DNA from: Pseudomonas graminis
GTDB lineage: Bacteria; Pseudomonadota; Gammaproteobacteria; Pseudomonadales; Pseudomonadaceae
Assembly: GCF_001705435.1 (NCBI RefSeq)
Contig: NZ_MDEN01000053.1
Location: 62,001-126,000, forward strand
DNA length: 64,000 nt
Direction: 5' to 3'
Shown here: positions 53,706-62,317 of the stretch, piece by piece
Layout: the number at the start of each line of letters is the position of its first letter
Position numbering within the stretch: position 1 is the first letter of the stretch
Notes under the pieces: generated by a model
Told to the model about the DNA's origin: nothing
Databases searched by the model: none
The model's input: the letters and a program-made list of their open reading frames with translations, nothing else
Position numbers and translations under genes: made by a program

Positions 53706-54737
53706 ATGAAAGGCAAAATGAAAGCGGCAGTAATCGAAGCATTCGGCAGCCCGCTGGTACTCCGCGAGTGGGACATCCCCACGCCAGGCCCCGGGCAGAT
53801 TCTGATCAAGACCGAAGCGTGCGGGGTTTGTCACACCGACTTGCACGCGGCAAGGGGCGACTGGCCGGTCAAGCCGTCGTTGCCATTCATTCTCGGCCAT
53901 GAAGGCATCGGCATCGTCGTCGCCTTGGGCGCGGGCGTGACCCGCGTGGGCGAGGGGGATCGCGTGGGTGTGCCGTGGCTGTATTCAGCCTGCGGCCACT
54001 GCGAGTATTGCCTGAGCGCATGGGAAACCGTGTGCGCCAGCGCCGAGTTCGGTGGTTACACCCGCAATGGCGGGTTCGCCGAATACATCCTCGCTGACCC
54101 TGAATACGTCGCACGCATTCCCGCCGGGCTCGCGCCCCACGAAGCCGCGCCGATCATCTGCGCCGGGGTGACGACTTACAAGGGCATCAAAGAGGCCGAT
54201 GTGAGGCCGGGTCAGTGGATCGTGATTTCAGGGATTGGCGGTCTAGGGCACTTGGCCGTGCAGTACGCCAAAGCCATGGGCCTGCGCGTGTGTGCGGTGG
54301 ACGTCGACGACGGCAAACTGGCCCATGCCACTCAGTTGGGCGCGGACGCGGCGGTGAATGTCCGCCACGGCGATCCGGTGCAAGCCGTCAGGGACGTCAC
54401 CGATGGCGGGGCCCATGGCGTGCTGATCACCGCGCCTTCGCTGGCGGCCTTCAAGCAAGGGGTAGGCATGACGCGCAAATGTGGCACGTGTGTGCTGGTA
54501 GGACTGCCACCGGGCGAGTTTCCACTGTCGCTGTTTGAGGTGGTCGCCAACTGCATCACCGTGCGCGGCTCGTTCGTCGGCACTCGGCAGGACATGGCTG
54601 AAGCACTGGCGTTCGCCGCCGAAGGCAAGGTCAAGGCCGACATCGACCTGCGGCCGTTGGCCGAGATCAATCAGGTGTTCAGGGAGCTTGAAGATGGCGA
54701 AGTGAAATCCAGGATCGTGATCGACTTTCGCGGGTGA
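53706..54737 (+). CDS. Zinc-dependent alcohol dehydrogenase, AdhP type
   Basis: This 343-residue medium-chain dehydrogenase resembles AdhP/AdhA ethanol dehydrogenases. It has the catalytic zinc site CGVCHTDLHAARGDW and GHEGIGIVVALGAG, the structural zinc cysteines in CGHCEYCLSAWETVC, and the cofactor motif ISGIGGLGHLAVQYAKAMGL followed by VDVDDGK, an acidic pattern that favours NAD. As the last gene of the ackA-xfp-odc operon (54 bases after the decarboxylase), it can reoxidise NADH with acetaldehyde. A tandem REP array follows. Confidence 0.92.
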   Translation: MKGKMKAAVIEAFGSPLVLREWDIPTPGPGQILIKTEACGVCHTDLHAARGDWPVKPSLPFILGHEGIGIVVALGAGVTRVGEGDRVGVPWLYSACGHCEYCLSAWETVCASAEFGGYTRNGGFAEYILADPEYVARIPAGLAPHEAAPIICAGVTTYKGIKEADVRPGQWIVISGIGGLGHLAVQYAKAMGLRVCAVDVDDGKLAHATQLGADAAVNVRHGDPVQAVRDVTDGGAHGVLITAPSLAAFKQGVGMTRKCGTCVLVGLPPGEFPLSLFEVVANCITVRGSFVGTRQDMAEALAFAAEGKVKADIDLRPLAEINQVFRELEDGEVKSRIVIDFRG

Positions 54738-54749
54738 TTGACCCGGCCT

Positions 54750-55048
54750 CTTCCCGGCTGAAGCCTGCCCTACGGTGCATCGCATGCAGTCAGTGGGATT
54801 GGCGTTGACGCTGACTCGTAGGACCGCCTTTAGCCGGGAAGGCGTCAGTTGTCACGCCGCAGAATTCAGGCTGCTTGCACTGGCCTCTTCCCGGCTGAAG
54901 CCGGTCCTACTGTGCATCGCATGCAGTCAGCGGGATTGGCGTTGACGCTGACTCGTAGGACCGGCTTTAGCCGGGAAGGCGTCGGTGGGCACGCCGCAAA
55001 ATTCAGGTTGCTTACACTGGCCTCTTCCCGGCTGAAGCCGGTCCCACT
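54750..55048. repeat. REP array with 137-base period
   Basis: Five REP palindromes lie at about 54750, 54818, 54887, 54956 and 55024, alternating in orientation. Positions 54750, 54887 and 55024 are 137 bases apart, and the interval contains nearly the same sequence twice (for example GATTGGCGTTGACGCTGACT). The whole region fills the 362-base gap between adh and the convergent DUF6482-like gene. Confidence 0.9.
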
Positions 55049-55099
55049 CTTGCACCGTATGCATCCAGCAAGAACCCGCAAGCATCACCCGCAGTTGGA

Positions 55100-55405
55100 T
55101 CAATTACCCGAGTGAAAGGGAATCGGCTGGCGTGGCGCTTCGGGTGTGGTGTGGGGCTGGCCAACCATTTCGTCGTAGACCACCGGGTGGACGATAAACA
55201 GTTTCACTTCCTGGGTGGACGACAGGCATTTGCGCGCTTCGTCGATCGACGCCACGTGCAGCACCTTGCCATCGGGGCTGGTGACCGCATTGGACTTGCC
55301 GTCCATGAGCGCATGAATGACATAGGAGCCACCTTCGACCGAGACCAGATTGACCTCGGTGACTTCTCCGGCCTTGACGTGTTTGCTGAGCTTGTCCAGA
55401 TCCAT
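55100..55405 (-). CDS. DUF6482-like small protein
   Basis: This 101-residue cytoplasmic protein, MDLDKLSKHVKAGEVTEVNL then SVEGGSYVIHALMDGKSNAV, resembles the DUF6482 group of short Pseudomonas proteins of unknown function, which share the EVNLVSVEGGSYV-type strand and a C-terminal EMVGQ-like end. It has no signal peptide. The gene stands alone between the REP array and an unknown small gene. The family name is from memory and is moderate. Confidence 0.6.
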   Translation of the reverse strand: MDLDKLSKHVKAGEVTEVNLVSVEGGSYVIHALMDGKSNAVTSPDGKVLHVASIDEARKCLSSTQEVKLFIVHPVVYDEMVGQPHTTPEAPRQPIPFHSGN

Positions 55406-55659
55406 TACGGCACCTTAATGTCGCCCGCGGGCGTTGTCTGTTCCATGGATTGATGCGAAACCGTCGAAGCGGCCTGCCTGTATTGGAAGGGGATGGCGGT
55501 GCCAAGTTCAACGCAAAAACGGGGAGGGGGACGAGGAGGCGTTGCCGGGGATTTCCAGGAAGAGTGCCGGCACAGAAGAGAGGGCGCCGGCACCGGGAAA
55601 CCTGCCGCCACCTGCCAACACCATCAGCAGGCAGCGGCCGGAATTCATGACATCAGCAA

Positions 55660-55989
55660 TCAGCAGAGCTTGTCGATGACGCGCAGGCCTGGCGCTTTCT
55701 GCACGGCGCCCCATTCACTGCTCAGGGTTTCCAGCACCTGGCCAAGGAACTGCTTGTCCGCGGCGGCCTTCTTGCCGACATAGCCGTGGCCTTTGCGGTA
55801 CATCTTCAGCCGGGCACGCATATGCGGGTGCTGATTCTCGAATTGCTCTTCCTCGGTGCAGGCACCCAGGCCGTCCATGTGCACGTTGCCTTCCTCGCAC
55901 ACCCAGAGGATGTGGCTATCAAGGGAATCCTTGCGTGCGGCGAACAGTCGAGCCAATTGATCAATGGTAGGTTGGTTGTTCAGATTCAT
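55660..55989 (-). CDS. Hypothetical protein
   Basis: This 109-residue protein, MNLNNQPTIDQLARLFAARK followed by DSLDSHILWVCEEGNVHMDG, is acidic in the middle (CTEEEQFENQHPHMRARLKM) and ends LRVIDKLC. AAGGGG is about 10 bases ahead of ATG 55989. I do not recognise a family. The frame extends up to 56139 but the strong ribosome-binding site decides the shorter start. No partner gene is close. Confidence 0.65.
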   Translation of the reverse strand: MNLNNQPTIDQLARLFAARKDSLDSHILWVCEEGNVHMDGLGACTEEEQFENQHPHMRARLKMYRKGHGYVGKKAAADKQFLGQVLETLSSEWGAVQKAPGLRVIDKLC

Positions 55990-56423
55990 GGTTGTTACCC
56001 CTTTTTGACCACTGGTTAATCTATCGAGTGAGTTCAAACGCAATGGCGAATCGTCCGTCGACTCGCGCTCCTTCCATATGCTGACAAGCAAGGTCCGTCG
56101 GTACACAGAGCCGGTGCCGGGCCACACGTGTGTGGGCATTGATGAGAGCAGAGGAGGAAGGTCGGACCCGGGGGAGAAACGGCGGACGCCTTGGGGACAC
56201 GGGCGACTGAGTGGTCGACCACAAGTGTCATGAGGACGTGTCGCCGGCGCTCGGCCTGGTGGGTCGATCTTGCCGGTTCGGCTTCATCAATCTGCCTTGT
56301 GGGCAGCACACATCCAGAGGTTGTTCGACGGCTGTATCGAACGGGCCCGGAATACTTTTGCCAGCTCTCCCGATCGGGGAGACGCCTGCACTATGCAGTC
56401 GGCAAAAGGCCTCGTCAATGGTT

Positions 56424-56493
56424 TTGTAGTGATTATTTTGGAGCACTACAAGATTTGTAGTTTCAGAACACGAAGGTCGATTCGTGACTACAA
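56424..56493. promoter_or_regulatory. Four alternating ACTACAA/TTGTAGT heptamers
   Basis: TTGTAGT (56424-56430), ACTACAA (56445-56451), TTGTAGT (56455-56461) and ACTACAA (56487-56493) alternate in orientation. The first two extend to TTGTAGTG-N12-CACTACAA. The second and third form ACTACAA-GAT-TTGTAGT, a perfect 17-base dyad. This looks like a multi-site operator, yet no adjacent gene for it to control is evident. Confidence 0.5.
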
Positions 56494-56523
56494 AGTCAAT
56501 GAATCCGGGGGGCACAGCGCAGG

Positions 56524-56565
56524 GGCAAAACGCAGAAGGCAAAACGCAGAAGGCAAAACGCAAAA
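56524..56565. repeat. Three 14-base tandem units
   Basis: GGCAAAACGCAGAA is repeated at 56524-56537 and 56538-56551, and as GGCAAAACGCAAAA at 56552-56565. It lies just before the long hairpin and downstream of the ACTACAA motifs. Confidence 0.75.
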
Positions 56566-56580
56566 CTGGGTGCCTGAAAC

Positions 56581-56651
56581 GACACTTGCCCGCGACCGGG
56601 TCAGGCAGCCGTTGTTTCCGGCTGGCCGACCCTGTCGCGGGCAAGCGTGTC
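56581..56651. terminator. Long hairpin beyond glgX
   Basis: GACACTTGCCCGCGAC (56581-56596) pairs with GTCGCGGGCAAGCGTGTC (56634-56651) except for a two-base insertion, and the loop holds an inner GGGTC/GACCC pair. It lies 24 bases past the glgX stop on the minus strand, so it may end that transcript. It also resembles another Pseudomonas palindromic repeat type. Confidence 0.55.
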
Positions 56652-56674
56652 GCTATGAATCCAGACGCGAGTAC

Positions 56675-58861
56675 TTACGCCTGTGGAGCCTTTTGCAGTT
56701 CAAACAGCAACAGCGAACGCGCTGTGACCGTGTACTCGCTGCCGAACTCGAACTGATCCTTGCCATCGATCTCCGGCTGATTGGTGTCAATCAGGCTGGT
56801 CCAGTTGAGGCCTTCCGGCACTTCCGGCAGCGTGAAGTTGACGCCGTCGTGATGCGAGTTGACCAGCAGCAGCAGCGTGGCTTCAGAGCCGCGACGACGG
56901 ATACCGGTTTCCTGCGCGCGGCCATCCATCAGCATGCCCAGGCAGCGACCATTTGGGTCTTCCCACTGCTCGATGCTCATCTCTTCGCCGCTTGGCGACA
57001 GCCAGGTCACGTCCTTGACGCCCAGTGCATCGTTGTAATCGCCTACCAGGAAGCGGCTACGACGCAGGATCGGGTACGACTGACGCAGCTTGATCAGACG
57101 CTTGACGAACGCCAGCAGGGCCTTGCCGTCTTCGTCCAGATCCCAGTTGACCCAGCCGATCTCGCTGTCCTGGCAATAGGCGTTGTTGTTGCCGTGCTGG
57201 GTGCGGGCGAACTCGTCACCGGCGACCACCATCGGCGTGCCCTGAGCCAGCAGCAGCGTCGAGAAGAAGTTACGCATCTGACGCAGGCGCAGCGCGTTGA
57301 TTTCCGGATCGTCGGTCGGGCCTTCGACGCCACAGTTCCACGAACGGTTGTCGTTGCTGCCGTCCTGGTTGTTCTCGTCGTTGTCTTCGTTGTGCTTGTC
57401 GTTGTACGACACCAGGTCGTGCAGCGTGAAGCCGTCGTGGGCGGTGATGAAGTTCACCGACGCGTACGGCCGGCGGCCACGCTGGTTGAACAGGTTGCCC
57501 GACGCGGTCATGCGGTTGGCGAAGTCTGCCAGCTGGCCTTCGTCGCCTTTCCAGAACGCACGGATGTTGTCGCGGAATTTGTCGTTCCACTCCGCCCAGC
57601 CCGGCGCGAAGTTGCCGACCTGGTAGCCGCCTGGACCGCAGTCCCATGGCTCGGCGATCAGTTTCACCGAACGCAGCACCGGATCCTGGCGGCAGGCCAC
57701 GAGGAAGCTGTGGCGTTCGCTGAAACCGTCGTGGTAGCGGCCGAGGATGGTGGCCAGGTCGAAACGGAAACCGTCGACGTGCATTTCGGTCGCCCAGTAA
57801 CGGAGCGAGTCGGTGACCATCTGCAGAACGCACGGATGGCTCAGGTCGAGGGTGTTGCCGGTGCCGGAATCGTTGATGTAGTAACGCTTGTCATCCGGCA
57901 TCAGGCGGTAGTAGGAAGCGTTGTCGATACCGCGCATGGACAGGGTCGGGCCGCGCTCGTTGCCTTCAGCGGTGTGGTTGTAGACCACATCCAGAATCAC
58001 TTCCAGGTTGGCATGGTGCATGTGCGCAACCATTTCCTTGAACTCGGAAATTTTGCCGTGGGCCAGGTAGCGCGGGTCCGGTGCGAAGAACGCCAGGGTG
58101 TTGTAACCCCAGTAGTTGGTCATGCCCTTTTCCAGCAAGTGCTGGTCGTTGACGAAGGCGTGGATCGGCAGCAATTCGATCGAGGTGACGCCCAGACCTT
58201 TGATGTGCTTGATCACGTCATCGACCATCAGGCCGGCGAAGGTGCCTTTGACTTCATCGGGCACGGACGGGTGACGCATGGTGAAACCGCGGGTGTGGGT
58301 CTCGTAGAAAATCGTCTTGTCCCACGGCACGTCGACGCGCTGCTCGCGGCCCCAGGTGTAGGCAGGGTCGATGACCTTGCACTTGGGCACGAAGGGCGCG
58401 CTGTCACGCTCGTCGAAGCTCAGGTCGTCGTCCGGGTGACCGATGGTGTAACCGAACAGTGCCTCGGACCACTTCAGCTCGCCAACCAATTGCTTGGCGT
58501 ACGGGTCGATCAGCAGTTTGTTGTGGTTGAAACGGTGGCCGTTCTTCGGATCGTACGGACCGTAGACGCGGTAACCGTAGACCTGACCCGGGTGGGCGTC
58601 CGGCAGGTAACCGTGGAAGATCTCGTCGGTGTATTCCGGCAGCTCGATACGCTCAAGCTCCACTTCGCCGGCGGAGTCGAACAGGCACAGCTCGACCTTG
58701 GTGGCGTTGGCGGAAAAGATGGCGAAGTTGACGCCAAGGCCGTCCCAGCTGGCGCCCAGCGGGAAGGGAAGGCCTTCACGGATGCGCGAAGCCGTGACTT
58801 CGGGGCTGCCAGCGTTGCCGGATTCATTCTGTGTAGCGGCGTTCTTATCTTGCGTGCTCAT
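56675..58861 (-). CDS. glgX: Glycogen debranching enzyme GlgX
   Basis: This 728-residue GH13 isoamylase-type debranching enzyme hydrolyses alpha-1,6 branches of glycogen. It has an N-terminal CBM48 domain (GASWDGLGVNFAIFSANATK), the conserved barrel regions DVVYNHTAEG, GFRFDLATIL (nucleophile aspartate) and AEPWDCGPGGYQVG, and ITAHDGFTLHDLVSYNDKHN before the C-terminal domain. Size matches GlgX. It is the last gene on the strand after the DUF2934, treY and malQ genes, separated from DUF2934 by 200 bases. It would release linear maltodextrins for TreY. Confidence 0.94.
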   Translation of the reverse strand: MSTQDKNAATQNESGNAGSPEVTASRIREGLPFPLGASWDGLGVNFAIFSANATKVELCLFDSAGEVELERIELPEYTDEIFHGYLPDAHPGQVYGYRVYGPYDPKNGHRFNHNKLLIDPYAKQLVGELKWSEALFGYTIGHPDDDLSFDERDSAPFVPKCKVIDPAYTWGREQRVDVPWDKTIFYETHTRGFTMRHPSVPDEVKGTFAGLMVDDVIKHIKGLGVTSIELLPIHAFVNDQHLLEKGMTNYWGYNTLAFFAPDPRYLAHGKISEFKEMVAHMHHANLEVILDVVYNHTAEGNERGPTLSMRGIDNASYYRLMPDDKRYYINDSGTGNTLDLSHPCVLQMVTDSLRYWATEMHVDGFRFDLATILGRYHDGFSERHSFLVACRQDPVLRSVKLIAEPWDCGPGGYQVGNFAPGWAEWNDKFRDNIRAFWKGDEGQLADFANRMTASGNLFNQRGRRPYASVNFITAHDGFTLHDLVSYNDKHNEDNDENNQDGSNDNRSWNCGVEGPTDDPEINALRLRQMRNFFSTLLLAQGTPMVVAGDEFARTQHGNNNAYCQDSEIGWVNWDLDEDGKALLAFVKRLIKLRQSYPILRRSRFLVGDYNDALGVKDVTWLSPSGEEMSIEQWEDPNGRCLGMLMDGRAQETGIRRRGSEATLLLLVNSHHDGVNFTLPEVPEGLNWTSLIDTNQPEIDGKDQFEFGSEYTVTARSLLLFELQKAPQA

Positions 58862-59061
58862 GTGTATTCCTGACGTTCGAATGAGTTCCTGAAGGCGAAC
58901 AAAGCCGTGGCCTCAGTCCATGACTGCGCCATCGATGCAACAGGGTGGGTGCAACAGGGTGGTGCGACTGAATCAAAACTACCGCAGGGACACGACCGTT
59001 TTGCGACGATCCCTGCGGCAGGGGTACTGGCTTTGCGACGATGACGCGTTACGCCTGGGAA

Positions 59062-59514
59062 TCAGGGCGTAGGTGGCTTCGCTGCGGCGGGCTTCTTCGC
59101 AGAAGACTTGGCGGCAGGTTTGGCCGGTTTGGCGGAAGCGTCAGCAGCGCTTGCTGGAGCTTTTGGCTTGGCAGCAGGCTTGGCCGGCGCTTTTGCCGCT
59201 GGCTTCGGTGCAGGCTTGGCGTCTGCCTTTGCATCAGCACTGGCCGGCTTGTCTGCAGGTTTGGATGCAGACTTCGCAGCAGGTTTGGCCGCAGCTTTAG
59301 CAGCGGGTTTGGCGGCGGCAGCCTTGGGCTCCGCTTTGCCGTCAAGCTTGGACTTCGCCGTCTTCGCAGCAGCCGGTTTTTTAGGCGACTTCGCCTCGGC
59401 GGCGGCCAACTTGCTGGCCATTTCCCAGTGGCGGGCGTCTTGCCCATGTGGCTTGCCTTCCGTTTCCCAGATCTGGTGGGCAAGCTCGCTGATTCTTTTA
59501 TCGTCGGCACTCAT
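59062..59514 (-). CDS. DUF2934 protein with histone-H1-like tail
   Basis: This 150-residue protein starts with the DUF2934 motif RISELAHQIWETEGKPHGQD and ARHWEMASKLAAAE. From about residue 42 it is almost entirely alanine, lysine and proline with AAKPAAK-type repeats, like the histone-H1-like tails of AlgR3/AlgP. The tail suggests nucleic-acid binding. In pseudomonads DUF2934 genes commonly accompany the trehalose/glycogen genes, but the role is unknown. It starts 16 bases past the treY stop. The repetitive tail may vary in length among strains. Confidence 0.85.
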   Translation of the reverse strand: MSADDKRISELAHQIWETEGKPHGQDARHWEMASKLAAAEAKSPKKPAAAKTAKSKLDGKAEPKAAAAKPAAKAAAKPAAKSASKPADKPASADAKADAKPAPKPAAKAPAKPAAKPKAPASAADASAKPAKPAAKSSAKKPAAAKPPTP

Positions 59515-59530
59515 CTCGACACTCCCGGTA

Positions 59531-62317
59531 TCACAAGGTTTGTATAAGCAGGTTTACAGAAATTTCCTTGAGCGCTGCGCTGAGCAACAGTTCCTTGCTG
59601 GATGTGACTGTAGCCTGTGAAAAAAGTCCCTTCCAATTTGGATGTGAATCAGCGAACGGCAGGTTGATTCGTGTATCGCCCCAATTTGCTGCACTGATGA
59701 ATGGAGTTTGCGCAGTGCCCAATAGTTCAGCCGGCAAGCGCGGAACCACAACAATAGCCCGCATCTCCTTGGTTACCCGGGCAAAAGCCACGACGTGATC
59801 GGCTTTTTCCCCGACCACTTCCAGCGGTTGATATTCGCCTTCACTGAACAGAGCGGGGTACTGGTTGCGCAGGCTAAGCACCTGAGCAATCAACGCCTGC
59901 TTGATCCGGCCGTCGTGCCACTGGTTCAACAGCTCGGTGACCGGCACGGACGCCTGCAACGCTTGTTCGCGAGCGGGGTAATCCACCGGACGGCGGTTGT
60001 CCGGATCCACCAGGCTGAAGTCCCAGAACTCGGTGCCCTGATATAGATCAGGCACACCGGGCGCTGTCATTCGCAGCAAAGTTTGCGCCAGACTGTTGAG
60101 CGCGCCGGCGGTCGCGATGCGATTGGCCGTGGCACCGATGGATTGGCGCAGTGCCAGACCGTCGGCGCTGAGCAGCACGTGCTCCAGAAACTCGCGGCAA
60201 GCGGTCTCGTAGGCCTCGTTGGGCGCGCTCCAGCTGCTGTGCAGTTTGGCTTCACGCAGGGCCTTTTCCTGCCACTGAGTCAGGCGCTTTGCATAGGCTT
60301 CGAAGGCCGGCTCGCCTTCGAGATCCAGCGGCCAGCTGCCGATGATCGCTTGATACAGCATCAGCTCGTCACCGGGGCTGATGTGGGTGTCGCCGGTCTT
60401 GAGCGGTGCCGACAGCTGCTGCCAGCGTTCGACCTGTTCGGCGTACCATGGCGCCAGTTCACTGAGCACGGCCAGACGGGTGCGAGTGTCTTCGCCGCGC
60501 TTGTGGTCGTGGGTCGCGGTGGTCAGCAGGTTGCTCGGAAAGCTCTTGTGACGCTCGATCGAGACCTGATGAAACGCCTCCACCGGCGCACTGAAATGTT
60601 GCGGGTGGAAGCCCACGTCGTTGCGCGACAGCAACACGGCGGAGCGGTAGAACGAGGTGTCTTCCACCGACTTGGCGGCCACTGGCGAGGTCAGCTGCTG
60701 GAAACGGTTGCCGGCCTTGCGGCGCATTTCGCGCAACGGGCCCGTCGGGTAGTCACGCAGCTTCTCGCCACCCAGCCACAACTTGAGCGAGTCCAGCACC
60801 GGCCAGTCGCCTTCGCTGAGCATCTCGCGCGCGCCATCCATGGCCTGCTGGAAGAAACGCTCGTCCTCGGCAGAACGGCCGCAAGCGGTGAGGTAAGTGC
60901 GGTAGACCGGGAAGTTACTGACCAGCGCCAGCAGCGCCCGGCGGATGGCGCCAAGGGTCATGTCGCGGGTCATCACGTCACTGCGCGACACCTGCAGTAA
61001 CGCCTGGGCCAGGTTCTCGAAATCACCGGCCAGTGTGCCGTGAAGGACCAGGTCGCGAGCTTCCAGGACTTCCTTGTTGAAGTCGGCCGTGCGTCCGCTG
61101 AGGCGGCTCCACAGCTCGCCCAATACCGCTTCACCCTTGGGATCATGCTGCAGCAGCGACACCTGGTTCATGAATTCATAACCGGTGGTGCCATCGGTAT
61201 TCCAGTCGGTGCGCAGTTGCTCGTCGGAACCGAGGATCTTTTCGACGAAAATCGGCAGACGGTCCAGCTCGGTGCCTGCCGGGCGCCGTTTCATCAGGCT
61301 GTCGACGCGACGGCGCAGCTTGCGGCAATAGCCGCGCGGGTCGGCCAGGCCATCGATGTGGTCGATGCGCAGACCATCCACGAGGCCTTCAGCGATCAGT
61401 TCGAAGATCTTGCCGTGGGTCGCCTCGAATACCTGCGAGCGCTCGACCTTCAGGCCGCCCAGCTCGTTGATGTCGAAGAAACGCCGCCAGTTGATGTCGT
61501 CGCCTGCGGTGCGCCAGCTGGCCAGTCGATAGTCCTGCTGCTCAAGCAAACGGTGCAGGCGATCGAAGCCCTCCGGCGTGGTGGAGTCGAACTGCGCCAG
61601 GCCTTCTTCAACGGCCTTGACCAACTCGGGCTTGGCCTTGACCGCCTCGGCCAGTTCCGCCTTGGCCTGGCGCGCACGCTCATAGGCCTGCGGATAGTGG
61701 TCGAGTTCGGCAAAGCGCTGGGCCAGTTCGTCCAGCTCGGGACGTTTCGCAGCCTTCAACAGCGGCGCATACGTAGCCGGATTGATCGGGAAGAGATGCT
61801 GGTAGTGCTCGGCGTGGAAGCTGCCGTTTTCTGCATCAAACCGCAGCGGCACTTCGCCGTTCTGCAACACGGTGCCGTAGTCAGTGCTCAGGAACGGCAG
61901 CAACAGTTGGCCCTTGAGCAGCGGGTCCGGGGAATTCCACTGGATGTCGAAGAACTTGGCATACGGGCTGCGTTGACCCCACTCCAGCAGGTCCAGCCAC
62001 CACGGGTTGTCATTGCCACCGACCGCCATGTGGTTGGAGACGATGTCGAGAATCAGGCCCATGCCGTTCTCGCGCAGCGCCGCGACGAAGCGCAGCAACG
62101 CAGGCTCACCGCCCAGCTCGGGGTTGATCACCCGTGGGTCGACCACGTCGTAGCCGTGCATGGAACCGGCGCGGGCTTTCAGCAACGGCGAGGCATAAAT
62201 GTGGCTGATGCCCAGGCTGGCGAAGTACGGCACCAGCTTAGTGGCGTCGTCCAGCGTGAAGTCTTTGTGGAACTGCAAACGCTGGGTGGCGCGCAGGGAT
62301 TTAAGAGGGGTACTCAT
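59531..62317 (-). CDS. treY: Malto-oligosyltrehalose synthase
   Basis: This 928-residue GH13_26 enzyme converts the reducing end of maltodextrins to a trehalose linkage. Barrel motifs are LILDIVSNHMAVGG, GLRIDHIDGLADPRGYCRKL and, further on, TTATHDHKRGEDTRTRLAVL. N-terminal ATQRLQFHKDFTLDDATKLV is typical of TreY. ATG 62317 overlaps the malQ stop by ATGA, so the two are coupled. The partner hydrolase TreZ is not in the window and is probably just beyond the right edge. Confidence 0.94.
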   Translation of the reverse strand: MSTPLKSLRATQRLQFHKDFTLDDATKLVPYFASLGISHIYASPLLKARAGSMHGYDVVDPRVINPELGGEPALLRFVAALRENGMGLILDIVSNHMAVGGNDNPWWLDLLEWGQRSPYAKFFDIQWNSPDPLLKGQLLLPFLSTDYGTVLQNGEVPLRFDAENGSFHAEHYQHLFPINPATYAPLLKAAKRPELDELAQRFAELDHYPQAYERARQAKAELAEAVKAKPELVKAVEEGLAQFDSTTPEGFDRLHRLLEQQDYRLASWRTAGDDINWRRFFDINELGGLKVERSQVFEATHGKIFELIAEGLVDGLRIDHIDGLADPRGYCRKLRRRVDSLMKRRPAGTELDRLPIFVEKILGSDEQLRTDWNTDGTTGYEFMNQVSLLQHDPKGEAVLGELWSRLSGRTADFNKEVLEARDLVLHGTLAGDFENLAQALLQVSRSDVMTRDMTLGAIRRALLALVSNFPVYRTYLTACGRSAEDERFFQQAMDGAREMLSEGDWPVLDSLKLWLGGEKLRDYPTGPLREMRRKAGNRFQQLTSPVAAKSVEDTSFYRSAVLLSRNDVGFHPQHFSAPVEAFHQVSIERHKSFPSNLLTTATHDHKRGEDTRTRLAVLSELAPWYAEQVERWQQLSAPLKTGDTHISPGDELMLYQAIIGSWPLDLEGEPAFEAYAKRLTQWQEKALREAKLHSSWSAPNEAYETACREFLEHVLLSADGLALRQSIGATANRIATAGALNSLAQTLLRMTAPGVPDLYQGTEFWDFSLVDPDNRRPVDYPAREQALQASVPVTELLNQWHDGRIKQALIAQVLSLRNQYPALFSEGEYQPLEVVGEKADHVVAFARVTKEMRAIVVVPRLPAELLGTAQTPFISAANWGDTRINLPFADSHPNWKGLFSQATVTSSKELLLSAALKEISVNLLIQTL

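Larger units (their letters stand above)
55990..56674. other. Intergenic region with repeats upstream of the glgX 3' end
   Basis: This 685-base stretch has no convincing gene. It contains four ACTACAA/TTGTAGT heptamers (56424-56493), three 14-base tandem units (56524-56565) and a long hairpin (56581-56651), each listed separately. The left part up to 56400 is featureless to me. Base composition near 56420-56510 is AT-rich against the surroundings. Confidence 0.5.

Noticed and set aside
51435..53900. 821-residue minus-strand open frame across the ornithine decarboxylase
   Set aside because: Antisense shadow of a gene with clear PLP motifs.
56228..56644. 138-residue minus-strand frame upstream of the glgX 3' end
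   Set aside because: It spans tandem repeats and a hairpin, has no ribosome-binding site and no recognisable sequence.
56270..58873. 867-residue plus-strand open frame across glgX
   Set aside because: It is the antisense shadow of glgX, whose motifs are complete; the translation has no recognisable domain and is due to GC-rich third positions.
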